Below are positions 25,409 through 34,979 of a stretch of DNA of 45,972 nt, one piece after another. The notes beneath the pieces are model-generated. The model saw nothing but the letters and a program-made list of their open reading frames with translations. It ran no database searches and was not told the DNA's origin. Origin of the DNA: an uncultured Cyclobacteriaceae bacterium (GTDB lineage Bacteria; Bacteroidota; Bacteroidia; Cytophagales; Cyclobacteriaceae); assembly GCA_905479015.1 (NCBI GenBank), contig CAJQKV010000004.1, forward strand, positions 1 through 45,972. Direction: 5' to 3'. The translations under genes were made by a program, and so were the position numbers. Position 1 is the stretch's first letter, and every line of letters starts with the position of its first letter.

Positions 25409-27592
25409 ATGGCTAAAGATCTCACGATAACAAATAAAATTAACCGAAGAGCTTTTCTCAAAACTTCGGGAGGTGTGACGCTTTTTATAGGCGCGTCCGG
25501 TGTACTTCCCGTTTTGGTGTCTTGCCAAGACGACAAAAAAATCCGCGAGCAGTTAAAAAAAGTCCCTGTCACCGCATGGGTACAACTCTGGGAAGATGGC
25601 CAGATGATCATCTATAATCCAGCGGCAGAAATGGGCCAAGGTTCCATGACTTCCCTACCCATTATTTTTGCTGAGGAAATGGACGCGGATTGGTCAAAAG
25701 TTCAGGTCGAATTTTCCCCCCAGGAAGCCGACATATATGGCGGTGAAGGATGGGCGCCTGGAACCAAGCTCATGTTTACGGTAGGAAGTAGGACCACTCA
25801 TAGTTATTACCACGTGATGAGAAAAGCTGGGGCACAGGCGCGCTATGTCTTATTGAATACAGCGGCTAACCATTGGAAGGTGCCTATTGAAGAATTAAGC
25901 GCTGCTCAGAGTTTTGTCCTCCATGAAAAGTCTGGCCAGAAAATAAGTTTTGGGGAATTGGTTCCCTTGCTTACTATGCCAACTGTATTGCCAGATTTTA
26001 CCGAAGATCAATTAAAAAATCCAAAAGACTTCCAATTAATCGGCAAAAATATTCCCCGTACAGAAATTCCTGCAAAAGTCAATGGCACCGCTCAATTTGC
26101 CATAGATGTACGATTGCCCGATATGGTTTATGGCGCCTTGGAAAGAGGCAAACTACATGGTGCAAGACCCACACTGCTCAATGAGTCTGAAATTTTAGCA
26201 CAAGCAGGGGTCATGAGAATTGTCCAGTTTGATTACGCCATTGGGTTGATTGCCTCCACCCTAAAAGGGGTGTTAGATGCTAAAAAACTACTGAAAATCG
26301 ATTGGAGTACCGCTACGTCCAGTGGCTACCACTCCCAGGAGATCTACTCCCAATATGAAGCGATCGCAGCCAAGAATCAAAAGGGCAGAGTCGTTACGGA
26401 AATCGGGAATATGGGCGAAGCACTCCGGAGTGCACATAAAACTTATACGGCCGATTTCAAAAACGACTATGTGTACCATGCCCAGATCGAACCCTTAAAT
26501 GCAGTGATCCAAGTCTCTAAAGATTTACAAACCGCAGAAGTGTGGGTCGGTAGTCAACAGGGAGGGGATACCAAACTAGGTATTCCCGGTGTGCTTGGCG
26601 TTCCTCCCGAAAACGTCAACGTTCATTTGCAGTATCTCGGTGGCGGCTTTGGCCGAAGAAGCATGACGGACTTTGTCGTCGAATGTGCGGTACTGGCCAA
26701 AGAAATCGCTCCCTTACCCCTGAAACTCGTTTGGACCAGAGAAGATGATGTCGCCTATGGTGCTTATCGGCCCTTGTCGCTTCAACGCCTGAAAGCAACC
26801 GTTGATGCTAACGGGCAACTCACAGGATTCTCTCATACCGTCATCGGAGATGGCGGAAATCTCGTTGCGGGTGGCGTTAAAAATGACCATTATGACATTC
26901 CCCACCAGTTCGCCGAATGGCGAGAAACCAATCATGGCATTAGATTAAAGCATTGGCGCTCAGTAGGTCATGGACCAAACAAATTTGCCATTGAATCCCT
27001 GCTAGATACCATCGCTTTTGACCAGCGCATGGATCCTATCAACCTTCGAAGAACACTAATGGCCCAATCCCCTAAGGCATTGGCCACCTTAGAAAAAGCC
27101 GTAGCCATGTCCCATTGGGATGCACCCTCAATCGAAGGACGCGCCAAAGGTGTGGCCTTCGTCGACCATGGTTCGATCGGTACCGGAATTTGCGAAATCT
27201 CCCTTGATCGAAATTCTGGCGCGATCAAAGTACATCATTTCTGGATTGCCTTAGATGCGGGTATGATCATTCAACCCAACAACGTCAAGGCCCAAATGGA
27301 AGGAGGCATTATCATGGGCATGAGCAGCGTACTCAAAGAACAAATAACCATTGTGGATGGACAAGTACAGCAATCCAATTTTCACGATTATTCCTTGTTG
27401 AGAATGCAAGAGGTTCCTGACAGCATTGAAACTGCATTTATCCCTTCCAGCGAAAAGCCAGAAGGTGTCGGTGAAACCGCCACACCCATGGTGGCCGGTG
27501 CGATTGCCAATGCTTTTCTAAAACTGACAGGTAAACATTTAAGACATTTGCCTTTTACGCCTGATCGTGTCTTGGCTGTTTTAAATGGCTAG
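25409..27592 (+). CDS. iorB: Isoquinoline 1-oxidoreductase-type beta subunit (molybdopterin-binding), Tat-exported
   Basis: This 727-residue large subunit of a molybdenum hydroxylase begins with a twin-arginine signal (NRRAFLKTSG, Arg13-Arg14), so the complex is exported folded to the periplasm, taking the signal-less alpha subunit along. Molybdopterin-binding segments are seen, such as GGGFGRRSMTDFVVE and QQGGDTKLGIPGVLGV, and the active-site glutamate is Glu689 in GVGETATPM near the C-terminus. The ATG at 25409 is preferred to an upstream ATG inside the alpha gene. There is no separate FAD subunit, as expected for this branch. No cofactor-maturation genes (XdhC-like) are in the window. The substrate cannot be read from sequence. 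Confidence 0.92.
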   Translation: MAKDLTITNKINRRAFLKTSGGVTLFIGASGVLPVLVSCQDDKKIREQLKKVPVTAWVQLWEDGQMIIYNPAAEMGQGSMTSLPIIFAEEMDADWSKVQVEFSPQEADIYGGEGWAPGTKLMFTVGSRTTHSYYHVMRKAGAQARYVLLNTAANHWKVPIEELSAAQSFVLHEKSGQKISFGELVPLLTMPTVLPDFTEDQLKNPKDFQLIGKNIPRTEIPAKVNGTAQFAIDVRLPDMVYGALERGKLHGARPTLLNESEILAQAGVMRIVQFDYAIGLIASTLKGVLDAKKLLKIDWSTATSSGYHSQEIYSQYEAIAAKNQKGRVVTEIGNMGEALRSAHKTYTADFKNDYVYHAQIEPLNAVIQVSKDLQTAEVWVGSQQGGDTKLGIPGVLGVPPENVNVHLQYLGGGFGRRSMTDFVVECAVLAKEIAPLPLKLVWTREDDVAYGAYRPLSLQRLKATVDANGQLTGFSHTVIGDGGNLVAGGVKNDHYDIPHQFAEWRETNHGIRLKHWRSVGHGPNKFAIESLLDTIAFDQRMDPINLRRTLMAQSPKALATLEKAVAMSHWDAPSIEGRAKGVAFVDHGSIGTGICEISLDRNSGAIKVHHFWIALDAGMIIQPNNVKAQMEGGIIMGMSSVLKEQITIVDGQVQQSNFHDYSLLRMQEVPDSIETAFIPSSEKPEGVGETATPMVAGAIANAFLKLTGKHLRHLPFTPDRVLAVLNG

Positions 27593-27794
27593 GGTTTCAT
27601 TCAGGTACTCATTTAAGGGGTTCGCAGATTCCTTAGAAATCTAGAATTAAAAAAAAGTGGATTGACAAAACTCTAAGGTGGATGAATACCTGAATCTTTT
27701 AAAGAAGTGGCCACCAGAAATGGTACCAAGGAAAAATTTGGATTTACTAAGGAAAGTCATAAAAACCCTCTAAAAAAAAGAGATAGAATGATCA

Positions 27795-28820
27795 TTACTT
27801 CACATACACCTTTTTTGACTTTCCCTGTTGCATAGTACCTATAGCCGCCAGTTCTAAACCCACGGTTTTGACCAACTTTAAAAAATCAGTTGTGCTTTCA
27901 GGGGCCACCGCGACCAAAAGTCCCCCGCTGGTCTGCGGATCAGCTAAAATGAGCCGTTGATTTTTATTTTTTAACTCAACTTTCTCACCATAGCTATCCC
28001 AATTTCTAGTCGTTCCACCAGGATAGGATCCTTGGTCAAGATAAGATTGTAGATGCGGCAATTGAGGTATTGCCTCAAAATTAATTTCTGCACTGGTGTC
28101 TGACGCCTCACACATCTCAATTAAATGACCCAACAAACCAAATCCCGTCACATCGGTCATGGCATGAACACCCTTTAATGTGGCCAATAAGGTCCCAACA
28201 TCATTGAGTTGGGTCATGGACGCCAGGGCCAATGCGGCACCTTCTTCGATCAATAGATTTTTTTTAATGGCGGTAGTAATGATGCCTACCCCAAGGGGCT
28301 TGGTTAAGAAGAGTACATCTCCAGGCCTTGCACCTTTGTTCTTTTTTAAGTTTTTGACCGCTACTTTACCTGTCACGGCTAAACCAAAAATAGGCTCAGG
28401 ACTATCTATGCTATGCCCTCCTGCCAAAGGTATGTGTGCTTGCTTACAGACAAATCGCGCCCCTTCAATGACTTGATGGGCAACAGAGGCCGGTATTTCA
28501 TTGATGGGCCAACCCAAAATTGCTATGGCCATCAAAGGATTACCCCCCATGGCATAAATATCACTTATTGCATTTACTGCTGCAATTCTTCCAAAATCAT
28601 AGGGATCATCTACGATGGGCATAAAAAAGTCCGTGGTACTAATTACCGCCGTACCATCACCTAAATCAAATACTGCAGCATCATCCCTTTCTTGATTTCC
28701 AACCAATAAATTAGGGAAAAGATTCTCTCTATTTTGCCCTAATATATCATCCAATACTTGGGGGGCTATTTTACAACCACAGCCGGCACCATGACTGTAT
28801 TTCGTTAATTTATAATCCAT
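27795..28820 (-). CDS. selD: Selenide, water dikinase
   Basis: This 341-residue enzyme makes selenophosphate from selenide and ATP. The glycine-rich N-terminus carries [10 protein letters not shown] with Cys14 (position of the catalytic residue) and Lys17; codon 14 is TGT, so the protein is the Cys form, not a selenoprotein. Further conserved blocks are [27 protein letters not shown]-like and [12 protein letters not shown]. It overlaps the 3' end of mnmH by 11 nt. No selA, selB or selC was seen in the window, so the visible use of selenium is tRNA modification. Confidence 0.96.
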   Translation of the reverse strand: MDYKLTKYSHGAGCGCKIAPQVLDDILGQNRENLFPNLLVGNQERDDAAVFDLGDGTAVISTTDFFMPIVDDPYDFGRIAAVNAISDIYAMGGNPLMAIAILGWPINEIPASVAHQVIEGARFVCKQAHIPLAGGHSIDSPEPIFGLAVTGKVAVKNLKKNKGARPGDVLFLTKPLGVGIITTAIKKNLLIEEGAALALASMTQLNDVGTLLATLKGVHAMTDVTGFGLLGHLIEMCEASDTSAEINFEAIPQLPHLQSYLDQGSYPGGTTRNWDSYGEKVELKNKNQRLILADPQTSGGLLVAVAPESTTDFLKLVKTVGLELAAIGTMQQGKSKKVYVK

Positions 28821-29841
28821 TTTTTTCGGCAGTAAGTATCAGTTTTTGAGCAATTTGTTGGTCTGTCATTTGTAGCGTACTGATCGAGGTCGCCAACGTA
28901 AAACCATTGTCTATGGTAGATCTCTCATAAGCCTTATCATAATAACCCAGCGCAATGGCACAAGCACTCACGCCATCATTGACCTCAATCGCTTCTAGGG
29001 CTGCTTTTAGATGCTGTCCTCCCAACCTTTTCTCAATCTTCTTAAAAGCATGGATGAGATCTTTCTTTTGAAATTGGCCATAATCATTGACAAGTCGATG
29101 GACCCGCTGATCAAAGGTGCGTTCTACTACAAAAATAGGCGAGTTCCGAAATTTTTTGAACACCGCATCGGGAATAAAAGCTTGTCCGATAGATTGACTC
29201 TCACTTTCAAGCCAAATACGTTTTTTAAGATCAAAAGAAGCAAAACATTCGTAAAGATTATTCTCAAATTGTTCTTTTTCGGGCTGTTGTTCTTGTCCCA
29301 ACATACCAAAAACAGAGCCTTTATGATGTGCCAGACCCTCTAAGTCGATGACCTGTTCTTGGAGATCTATCAGTTCATTCAAGATGACCGTTTTTCCACT
29401 CCCTGTTTTGCCCCCTACCAAGATCAGATGGGCATCCTGATCCATGAGTACCTCCCTGCAATGCGTCCGGTAGGCTTTGTATCCACCTTCCAATAATTGA
29501 CATGAAAAACCAGCCGCTTCCAATAACACAGCCATACTTTGACTGCGCAGTCCTCCTCTCCAGCAATGAATCAATATTTTTTTATTAGGAGCCAGTCGTG
29601 TGGTCTCCTCTATGAAAAATCTTAGTTTAGGCCCTATAAAATCTAAACCTTCAAGAAATGCCACTTCCCTACTTGTTTGTTTGTACAGCGTTCCCACCCG
29701 TGCTCTCTCCTCATCAGAAAAAATAGGCAAATTAGATGCTCCTGGAATATGCCCTTTAAGAAATTCCCCAGGTGAGCGTACATCTAAAATAACACAGTCT
29801 TTGCGGGCCTCCCAAAGTTCAACCGCTGTGATTTTATTCAT
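28810..29841 (-). CDS. mnmH: tRNA 2-selenouridine synthase
   Basis: This 343-residue protein (also called SelU/YbbB) replaces sulfur by selenium in 2-thiouridine at the wobble base of Lys, Glu and Gln tRNAs. The N-terminal rhodanese domain has Cys93 in [10 protein letters not shown], and the C-terminal domain has the P-loop GGKTGSGKT (143-151). Size and domain order are normal. The pair with selD on one overlapping transcript is the typical 2-selenouridine arrangement. The -7-like TATCTTTG ends only 5 nt before the ATG, so the message may be leaderless or nearly so. Confidence 0.95.
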   Translation of the reverse strand: MNKITAVELWEARKDCVILDVRSPGEFLKGHIPGASNLPIFSDEERARVGTLYKQTSREVAFLEGLDFIGPKLRFFIEETTRLAPNKKILIHCWRGGLRSQSMAVLLEAAGFSCQLLEGGYKAYRTHCREVLMDQDAHLILVGGKTGSGKTVILNELIDLQEQVIDLEGLAHHKGSVFGMLGQEQQPEKEQFENNLYECFASFDLKKRIWLESESQSIGQAFIPDAVFKKFRNSPIFVVERTFDQRVHRLVNDYGQFQKKDLIHAFKKIEKRLGGQHLKAALEAIEVNDGVSACAIALGYYDKAYERSTIDNGFTLATSISTLQMTDQQIAQKLILTAEKNGL

Positions 29842-29846
29842 AGCAG

Positions 29847-29854
29847 CAAAGATA
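29847..29854 (-). promoter_or_regulatory. -7 promoter element just upstream of mnmH
   Basis: TATCTTTG on the minus strand matches TAnnTTTG exactly. With a start site 5-7 nt downstream, transcription would begin at or next to the mnmH ATG. A -33 element is not obvious, so this may be coincidental. Confidence 0.35.
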
Positions 29855-29883
29855 GACTTCTAAAAAGGAAGGTAGGACAGAGA

Positions 29884-30804
29884 TTAAAGGAAATTATCAA
29901 CTTTACGATAAGCCGCCATAACGGCTAATTCTCCCCGTTTTCCTGCCTCGGAATTGCCATGCTCCATTCCAAGAATTCCCTGATATCCTTTTGCATGAAT
30001 GTGCTCAAAAATGTTTTGATAATTTAACTCTCCTGTGGTCGGTTCGTTACGACCGGGGTTATCTCCAATCTGAAAATAAGCAATTTCAGACCATGAATTG
30101 TCAATATTTGGAATGATATTACCTTCAGTGATTTGCTGATGATAAATGTCAAATAAAATCTTACATGATGGACTGTCAACAGCCCGACAGATCTCATAGG
30201 CTTGCGGAATTTTAGAAAGAAATTGACCCGCATGGTCGCGAGGATTAAGTGGCTCCAATACCATTACCAAGCCCTCGGGCTCTAGTAGATCACAAGCCCT
30301 GCGTAGTGCTTCAATAAGGTGAGCTGTTTGATATCCTTCTTGAAGTTTCAAATCCACATAACCGGGTACTACGGTCATCCATTTAGCATTTACTCGCTTA
30401 GCGACTTCAATCGAAGACCTAATATCTGCCAAAAATTCATTTCTTAGATCTTCATTGCCACTCGTAAGATTGGGTTGATCCCAATCAATCTTATGTCCAA
30501 CGAATACACCCATAGTCATTCCATTTTTTATCAGAGTCGCGGCTATTTGATTTTGGGTAGCCTTTGGACGCATTCGCATTTCATTGTCTTCAAAAGATTT
30601 AAATCCATACTCAGCCATGAAATCTAATTGAGAGATCAAATCTTCACCTGCATGCGATTTGAACATTCCGAAATGAGGGGCATAATTAAGGTTAAACGGT
30701 GAATTATTTACACCTTCCAAACGATTTCTATCAATGGACTGAAAACCAAATAAAGGTAAGGTGGCGGCCGCTATGCTATTCTTTAAAAATGTTCTTCTTG
30801 ACAT
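29884..30804 (-). CDS. Tat-exported sugar isomerase/epimerase-like TIM-barrel protein
   Basis: This 306-residue protein begins with a twin-arginine signal (SRRTFLKNS, Arg3-Arg4) and continues as an AP-endonuclease-2-like xylose isomerase barrel of the hydroxypyruvate isomerase type: LVMVLEPLNPRDHAG, CKILFDIYHQQITEG, YFQIGDNPGRNEPTTGELNY and GILGMEHGNSE. Metal-binding Glu, Asp, His and Glu residues in these segments look intact. It follows the Gfo/Idh/MocA gene after 12 nt, and such pairs usually handle keto-sugars or sugar acids in the periplasm. The exact substrate is unknown. Confidence 0.86.
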   Translation of the reverse strand: MSRRTFLKNSIAAATLPLFGFQSIDRNRLEGVNNSPFNLNYAPHFGMFKSHAGEDLISQLDFMAEYGFKSFEDNEMRMRPKATQNQIAATLIKNGMTMGVFVGHKIDWDQPNLTSGNEDLRNEFLADIRSSIEVAKRVNAKWMTVVPGYVDLKLQEGYQTAHLIEALRRACDLLEPEGLVMVLEPLNPRDHAGQFLSKIPQAYEICRAVDSPSCKILFDIYHQQITEGNIIPNIDNSWSEIAYFQIGDNPGRNEPTTGELNYQNIFEHIHAKGYQGILGMEHGNSEAGKRGELAVMAAYRKVDNFL

Positions 30805-30816
30805 TTTGAGAATATT

Positions 30817-32148
30817 TTAGATGAATGTAGTGACGCCAGGAACAGGTACAGGATAGTGGCCTTCTGCATTGGGGACTACCGGGGCTGCGTCATTGAATGA
30901 ATTCAAGTCTGGCACCAACTTAAGATCTGATGCCATCGCTTGGTCCCAGGTCAAAACTTGACCTGAATAAGTGGCCATTCTTCCTAGTATAGCGGTCATG
31001 GTACTGCTGGCTCCATTAGGAACATCGTCAAACTGATACGTCCCTGATTTAATCGCTGCAAATAACAAATTATGTTCTTGCTGATAGGGATTCACATCTC
31101 CTTGATCTACATGTTGATAAATTGATTTTCCACTATTTGAATTCATTGAAGCAAAATTTTCACTATTTATCCGCAAATGCCCGTTGGTCCCTTGAAAAAC
31201 TTCTTCCACTCGGTTCATACATCCTCTTTGATGCCTACATTGACTTGATATTATTTGACCTTCAGGATAAGTGAACTCTACGAAATGATGATCAAAAATA
31301 TGTCCATGATCTCGCCCTTTTCTTGTCTCTCGGCCCCCCATTCCTTGTGCACTTAAAGGGGTCGATCCAATAAACCAATTGGCTACGTCTATGTTGTGTA
31401 TGTGTTGCTCCAAGATATGATCCCCACAAATCCAATTAAAATAATACCAATTACGCATCTGGTATTCTAGTTCTGTTTGCTGATATTGCCTTTTCCGTAC
31501 CCATACACCTGGTCCATTCCAATATACTTGCCCAGAGACAATATCGCCTATTTTTCCTTTTTGCACCAATTCATGTGCAGTCAAATAATTTTTTTGATAA
31601 TGTCGCTGAAGACCGACAACCACATTTAATTTTTTTTGTTTGGCTAATTTTCCGGCAGCTAATATTTTCTTTATGCCTACCACATCTGTGGCCAAAGGTT
31701 TTTCCATGAAAACATGTTTGCCTTGATTGACCGCATATTCGAAATGCAAAGGCCTAAACCCTGGGGGCGTAGTCAAAATAACTACGTCTGCCATATCAAT
31801 GGCTTTTTTATAAGCATCGAATCCAACAAACATCGTTTCTGGAGTTACTTTAATTTGACCAGAATCAGCAAGCTTTATGGACAATCCTTTGAAACTATTT
31901 TGCAACTGATCGTCAAAAACATCTGCCATAGCCACTAACCTTACTGCAGGATCTGCTTGTATAGCTTGTGCAGCAGCACCCGTTCCTCTACCCCCACAAC
32001 CCACCAATGCCACGCTGATCTCACCTGCACCTGCCACATAGGCGTGGGCCTGAGTAGGTAGCGTAGAAGCTAATAAGCCTGCTCCTGTATAGGCCACAGT
32101 TTTCCTTAAAAATTTCCTTCTTGCTTCGTTTGTCTGTTCTCTTTTCAT
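30817..32148 (-). CDS. Tat-exported Gfo/Idh/MocA-family oxidoreductase
   Basis: This 443-residue protein has a twin-arginine signal (ARRKFLRK, Arg10-Arg11) followed by a Rossmann fold with VALVGCGGRGTGAA (47-60) and the conserved EKP (149-151) in FMEKPLATD. The C-terminal domain with YYFNWICGDHILEQHIHNIDVANW is typical of secreted Bacteroidota/Planctomycetes members. It should oxidise or epimerise a sugar using tightly bound NAD(P). The ATG at 32148 is preferred: the frame extends upstream to 32187 only by overlapping the preceding gene. It sits 11 nt after the SUMF1-domain gene. Confidence 0.9.
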   Translation of the reverse strand: MKREQTNEARRKFLRKTVAYTGAGLLASTLPTQAHAYVAGAGEISVALVGCGGRGTGAAAQAIQADPAVRLVAMADVFDDQLQNSFKGLSIKLADSGQIKVTPETMFVGFDAYKKAIDMADVVILTTPPGFRPLHFEYAVNQGKHVFMEKPLATDVVGIKKILAAGKLAKQKKLNVVVGLQRHYQKNYLTAHELVQKGKIGDIVSGQVYWNGPGVWVRKRQYQQTELEYQMRNWYYFNWICGDHILEQHIHNIDVANWFIGSTPLSAQGMGGRETRKGRDHGHIFDHHFVEFTYPEGQIISSQCRHQRGCMNRVEEVFQGTNGHLRINSENFASMNSNSGKSIYQHVDQGDVNPYQQEHNLLFAAIKSGTYQFDDVPNGASSTMTAILGRMATYSGQVLTWDQAMASDLKLVPDLNSFNDAAPVVPNAEGHYPVPVPGVTTFI

Positions 32149-32159
32149 TATATTCAGTG

Positions 32160-33122
32160 TTAATATTCTTGAATGGGTTTGCCCCAATATAAATTCATTT
32201 CATCTAAATTAAGGATTTTATTTGATCTCACTACTCTAAAGCCGATGTGAGGGGCATCAGTATGCCACCACAAGCTCTTGGGCAATTGAGGATCTCGCTG
32301 CTTTAATTTTGGACTTGAGTGATTTCTTTCCGAAGAACGCAGAACTTCTTTGGGATCTCGCCATGACCCTCCTCTAAATACTCTAGGGTAAAGGCTTTCC
32401 TTTCTTAAAAAAAAATGACCACTATCTGATGCCGCGTCATACCCCTTGGGGTCATAATGATCCAACACCCATTCAGCCACGTTGCCATGCATATCATACA
32501 ACCCAAATGAATTCGGCTTTTTCAAACCACTAGGATGAAAAGTACCCTGACTATTGTCTGCATACCAGGCGTATTCATCTATTAAATTTGAGTCAAAAGA
32601 ATAAGGTGCTGTGGTCCCTGCACGACAGGCATATTCCCATTCTGCCTCAGTGGGTAATCGATAGAACCTCCCTGTTTTTGCAGAAAGCCATTTACAGAAC
32701 ATAGAAGCTGCATATTGTGTCACGTCAATAACAGGATGGCTTGTTATATTGAAATTAACATAAGGCATGGTAGCGGCTGAAAGACCATCAATTTCCAATA
32801 CTAAATCACCATAATCATCTGCCCTGATATGATCTTTTTCTCTGTATAAAAATTCTTGATAAATTTCCCATGAGATTTCCTTCTCGCTCATCCAGAACGC
32901 ATCTACATAAACCTCATGTTGTGGGCTTTGGACCCCTTTATTTTGAAACCCTTCACCCATACTGCCCATAGCGTAACTCCCTGGAGCAATCGCTCGCATT
33001 TTTATAGTTTTCTGATCTCCAAGAACAGTTTCTTCATAATTTTCCAAACGAGTATTGACGCCAGATGAGTGGATCATCATGAGTAAAAAAAATAAACTAA
33101 GGATCAATTTATATAGGAACAC
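32160..33122 (-). CDS. Secreted SUMF1/formylglycine-enzyme-fold protein
   Basis: This 320-residue protein has an N-terminal signal or anchor (LILSLFFLLMMIHSSG) and a SUMF1 domain: MGSMGEG, VYVDAFWMSEKEISWEIY, YRLPTEAEWEYACRAGT, NSFGLYDMHGNVAEWV and VFRGGSWRD, ending in IGFRVVRS. The cysteine pair that genuine formylglycine-generating enzyme needs is not visible in the RSSERNHSSP segment, so it is probably not a sulfatase activator. It heads the three-gene set with the oxidoreductase and isomerase, suggesting a sugar-related ligand-binding role. Confidence 0.87.
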   Translation of the reverse strand: MFLYKLILSLFFLLMMIHSSGVNTRLENYEETVLGDQKTIKMRAIAPGSYAMGSMGEGFQNKGVQSPQHEVYVDAFWMSEKEISWEIYQEFLYREKDHIRADDYGDLVLEIDGLSAATMPYVNFNITSHPVIDVTQYAASMFCKWLSAKTGRFYRLPTEAEWEYACRAGTTAPYSFDSNLIDEYAWYADNSQGTFHPSGLKKPNSFGLYDMHGNVAEWVLDHYDPKGYDAASDSGHFFLRKESLYPRVFRGGSWRDPKEVLRSSERNHSSPKLKQRDPQLPKSLWWHTDAPHIGFRVVRSNKILNLDEMNLYWGKPIQEY

Positions 33123-33303
33123 AGCGTGACTTGGTTGTTATATTAAGCATATTATCTAGAGAAAATTATAATCAAAAGGGCATCACTATTTTTATAAAAG
33201 TAGGTAGTTAAAATTTGAAGTAAGTCAGTTGTTTGACCCTCAACATGCCCCTAATTTAAAAAAAAAATTAATTGTAAATAATAATTGGGCTATTTTTGTA
33301 GCC

Positions 33304-33903
33304 ATGAAGTTCAGTCATCTTTTAATCATTTTAATCGCCTTTTCAAGCTGCGAAATAGGGCCCATCTTCGGCCCTAAAATTCCCAAAATAGAAATTGACA
33401 AAAAGGACTCGGGCTTGAGTTGGGACCAAAAGGGCAAGCGACGTTATCAAGCTGCGTTATTTTCAGGTTATGTGGTTCAAAAAAGTGAAAAAAATGTACT
33501 TCTAAATAAGATTCCTTTTTATGAAGGATTACAAGAGGGTGATATGTTGGGCTATTATGGTGACGGTACAAAAAGACACCATCGGCCCTACCTTCATGGC
33601 AAAAAGCATGGAACCCATTTAGGTTGGTATCCCGATGGTTCACTCAAATTTGAATACCATTTTAAAAATGGCATGAACGTGGGTAACCATAAAGAATGGT
33701 ATCCAGACGGTTCTCCCTTGCAAGATCGTAACTACGTCAATGGTCAGGCCATGGGTTCGCAGAAAGTTTGGCGCAGAGATGGTAAAATCAGAGCCAATTT
33801 TGTAGTCCGAGAAAATGGGAAAAAATATGGACTGATGGGTATGAAGCGATGCACCAAGATTGACACAAAAAAACAAATATTAGATCCTTATAAGGGTAAG
33901 TAA
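33304..33903 (+). CDS. MORN-repeat (YwqK-like) lipoprotein
   Basis: This 199-residue lipoprotein (lipobox FSSC, Cys16) carries MORN-variant repeats of the type GxxxGxxxxWYPDGSLKxxxxFKNG, with WYPDG at two places and WRRDG at a third, as in the YwqK family. These repeats are often labelled 'toxin-antitoxin' in databases without evidence in this phylum. The ATG at 33304 is chosen because it starts a proper signal peptide; a TTG frame from 33229 adds residues with no sense. The SCO1-type gene begins at the base after its stop, so the two are translated together. Confidence 0.82.
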   Translation: MKFSHLLIILIAFSSCEIGPIFGPKIPKIEIDKKDSGLSWDQKGKRRYQAALFSGYVVQKSEKNVLLNKIPFYEGLQEGDMLGYYGDGTKRHHRPYLHGKKHGTHLGWYPDGSLKFEYHFKNGMNVGNHKEWYPDGSPLQDRNYVNGQAMGSQKVWRRDGKIRANFVVRENGKKYGLMGMKRCTKIDTKKQILDPYKGK

Positions 33904-34563
33904 ATGAAAAAAATAATTTGGCTGGTTCTCTGTGTGGGATCGATGGCTTGCAGCAGGCAAAAAACAGTAAATGAAGACCAGGAAATTTCAGAAATAGAAC
34001 TTCCCTTCTATAATGAGCCTACATTCACACCTGAATGGATCGAAGAGACTGATGAGGCATTTGATGACATCCACACCATTGCTGATTTTAAATTTCAGAA
34101 CCAAAAAGGAAATTGGATCACTCAAGATGATTTGGATGGTAAACTTTATGTCGCCAATTTCTTTTTTTCCATTTGCCCAAATGTATGCCCTTTAATGACG
34201 GGGAATTTACTTAAAGTTCAAGATACCTTTAAATCCAACCCTGATGTCAAGATTCTTTCTCATACCGTCATGCCGTGGGTAGACTCAGTGGGTAGACTGA
34301 GAGAATATGCGGATTTTAATGGAATAAATTCTGAAAACTGGTTTCTACTCACAGGAGATAAAAAAGAAATCTACGAGCTCGCCAGAAACTCCTATTATGC
34401 CGATGAGGGCTTTGGGAAAACCGTGACAGAAGATGATGATTTTTTACATACTGAAAATTTAGTGCTCATCGATCAACAAAGACGAATAAGGGGAGTTTAC
34501 AATGGCACCTTATCCTTAGAAACGAAACGACTTATAGAAGACATTCAGTCTATTTTAGAATGA
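33904..34563 (+). CDS. SCO1/SenC-type copper chaperone lipoprotein
   Basis: This 219-residue lipoprotein (lipobox SMAC, Cys16) has a thioredoxin-like fold. The copper ligands are Cys91 and Cys95 in FSICPNVCPLMTG and His182 in DDFLHTENLVLID, the standard CxxxC plus His set. It is expected to deliver copper to the CuA site of cytochrome oxidase or to act as a thiol reductase in the periplasm. No gap separates it from the MORN lipoprotein gene, and a YHYH-domain lipoprotein lies downstream after a 416-base spacer. Confidence 0.92.
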   Translation: MKKIIWLVLCVGSMACSRQKTVNEDQEISEIELPFYNEPTFTPEWIEETDEAFDDIHTIADFKFQNQKGNWITQDDLDGKLYVANFFFSICPNVCPLMTGNLLKVQDTFKSNPDVKILSHTVMPWVDSVGRLREYADFNGINSENWFLLTGDKKEIYELARNSYYADEGFGKTVTEDDDFLHTENLVLIDQQRRIRGVYNGTLSLETKRLIEDIQSILE

Positions 34564-34683
34564 GGATACTATGCCTATTGCTTAACCATCACCCGCATCG
34601 AAATTGAGCTTTGATTAGATCATTCATTTAGTCAAAAAAGCAGTAACGGTACTGATGAGAATAACCAACTTATTCCTTTCTAC

Positions 34684-34719
34684 AGCGATCCGTTAATCCA
34701 TTACTGATCGCTATTTTTT
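34684..34719 (+). terminator. Probable terminator after the SCO1-type gene
   Basis: AGCGATC and GATCGCT form a 7-bp stem with a 15-nt loop, followed after one base by six T residues. It lies 120 nt after the stop codon. Confidence 0.4.
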
Positions 34720-34867
34720 CAAGGAATTCATTAAACGATTTGAAAAATAATATCTCTAAAAAGAGGGCTTTAATAATTGCCGTTTTCGTTCAATACAAAA
34801 ATAGAATGAATAAATTGCTCAAGAGATGTTAAAAAAAATACTCATTACCTTTTTTTAGAATAATCGT

Positions 34868-34877
34868 TGCTCGAGCA
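34868..34877. repeat. TGCTCGAGCA palindrome upstream of the YHYH gene
   Basis: This perfect 10-bp palindrome lies about 50 nt before the -7 element and could be an activator or repressor site. It is short enough to occur by chance. Confidence 0.25.
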
Positions 34878-34927
34878 GTAGGAGGTAATTTTATCTCAAT
34901 TCTGTTCCAAGGAAATACCTTTGTGTG

Positions 34928-34935
34928 TAGATTTG
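34928..34935 (+). promoter_or_regulatory. -7 promoter element of the YHYH gene
   Basis: TAGATTTG matches TAnnTTTG exactly and leaves a leader of about 38-40 nt before the ATG at 34980. The -33 element is weak (CTG rather than TTG). Confidence 0.5.
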
Positions 34936-34979
34936 TATGCTACTAAGAGGATCCTTTAACAACCATTATAAACAAAGCT

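Larger units (their letters stand above)
34564..34979. other. Spacer between SCO1-type and YHYH genes with terminator and promoter signals
   Basis: This 416-base AT-rich stretch has no supported gene. It contains a terminator-like hairpin at 34684-34719, a TGCTCGAGCA palindrome at 34868-34877 and a -7 element at 34928-34935, so the YHYH gene is probably transcribed separately. Confidence 0.5.

Noticed and set aside
27680-27775. 31-codon GTG frame between iorB and selD
   Set aside because: It is short, lacks a promoter or conserved feature and does not abut any gene.
28773-28781. Possible selenocysteine codon in SelD
   Set aside because: The codons of GCGCK are TGT, not TGA, so the protein is the cysteine form.
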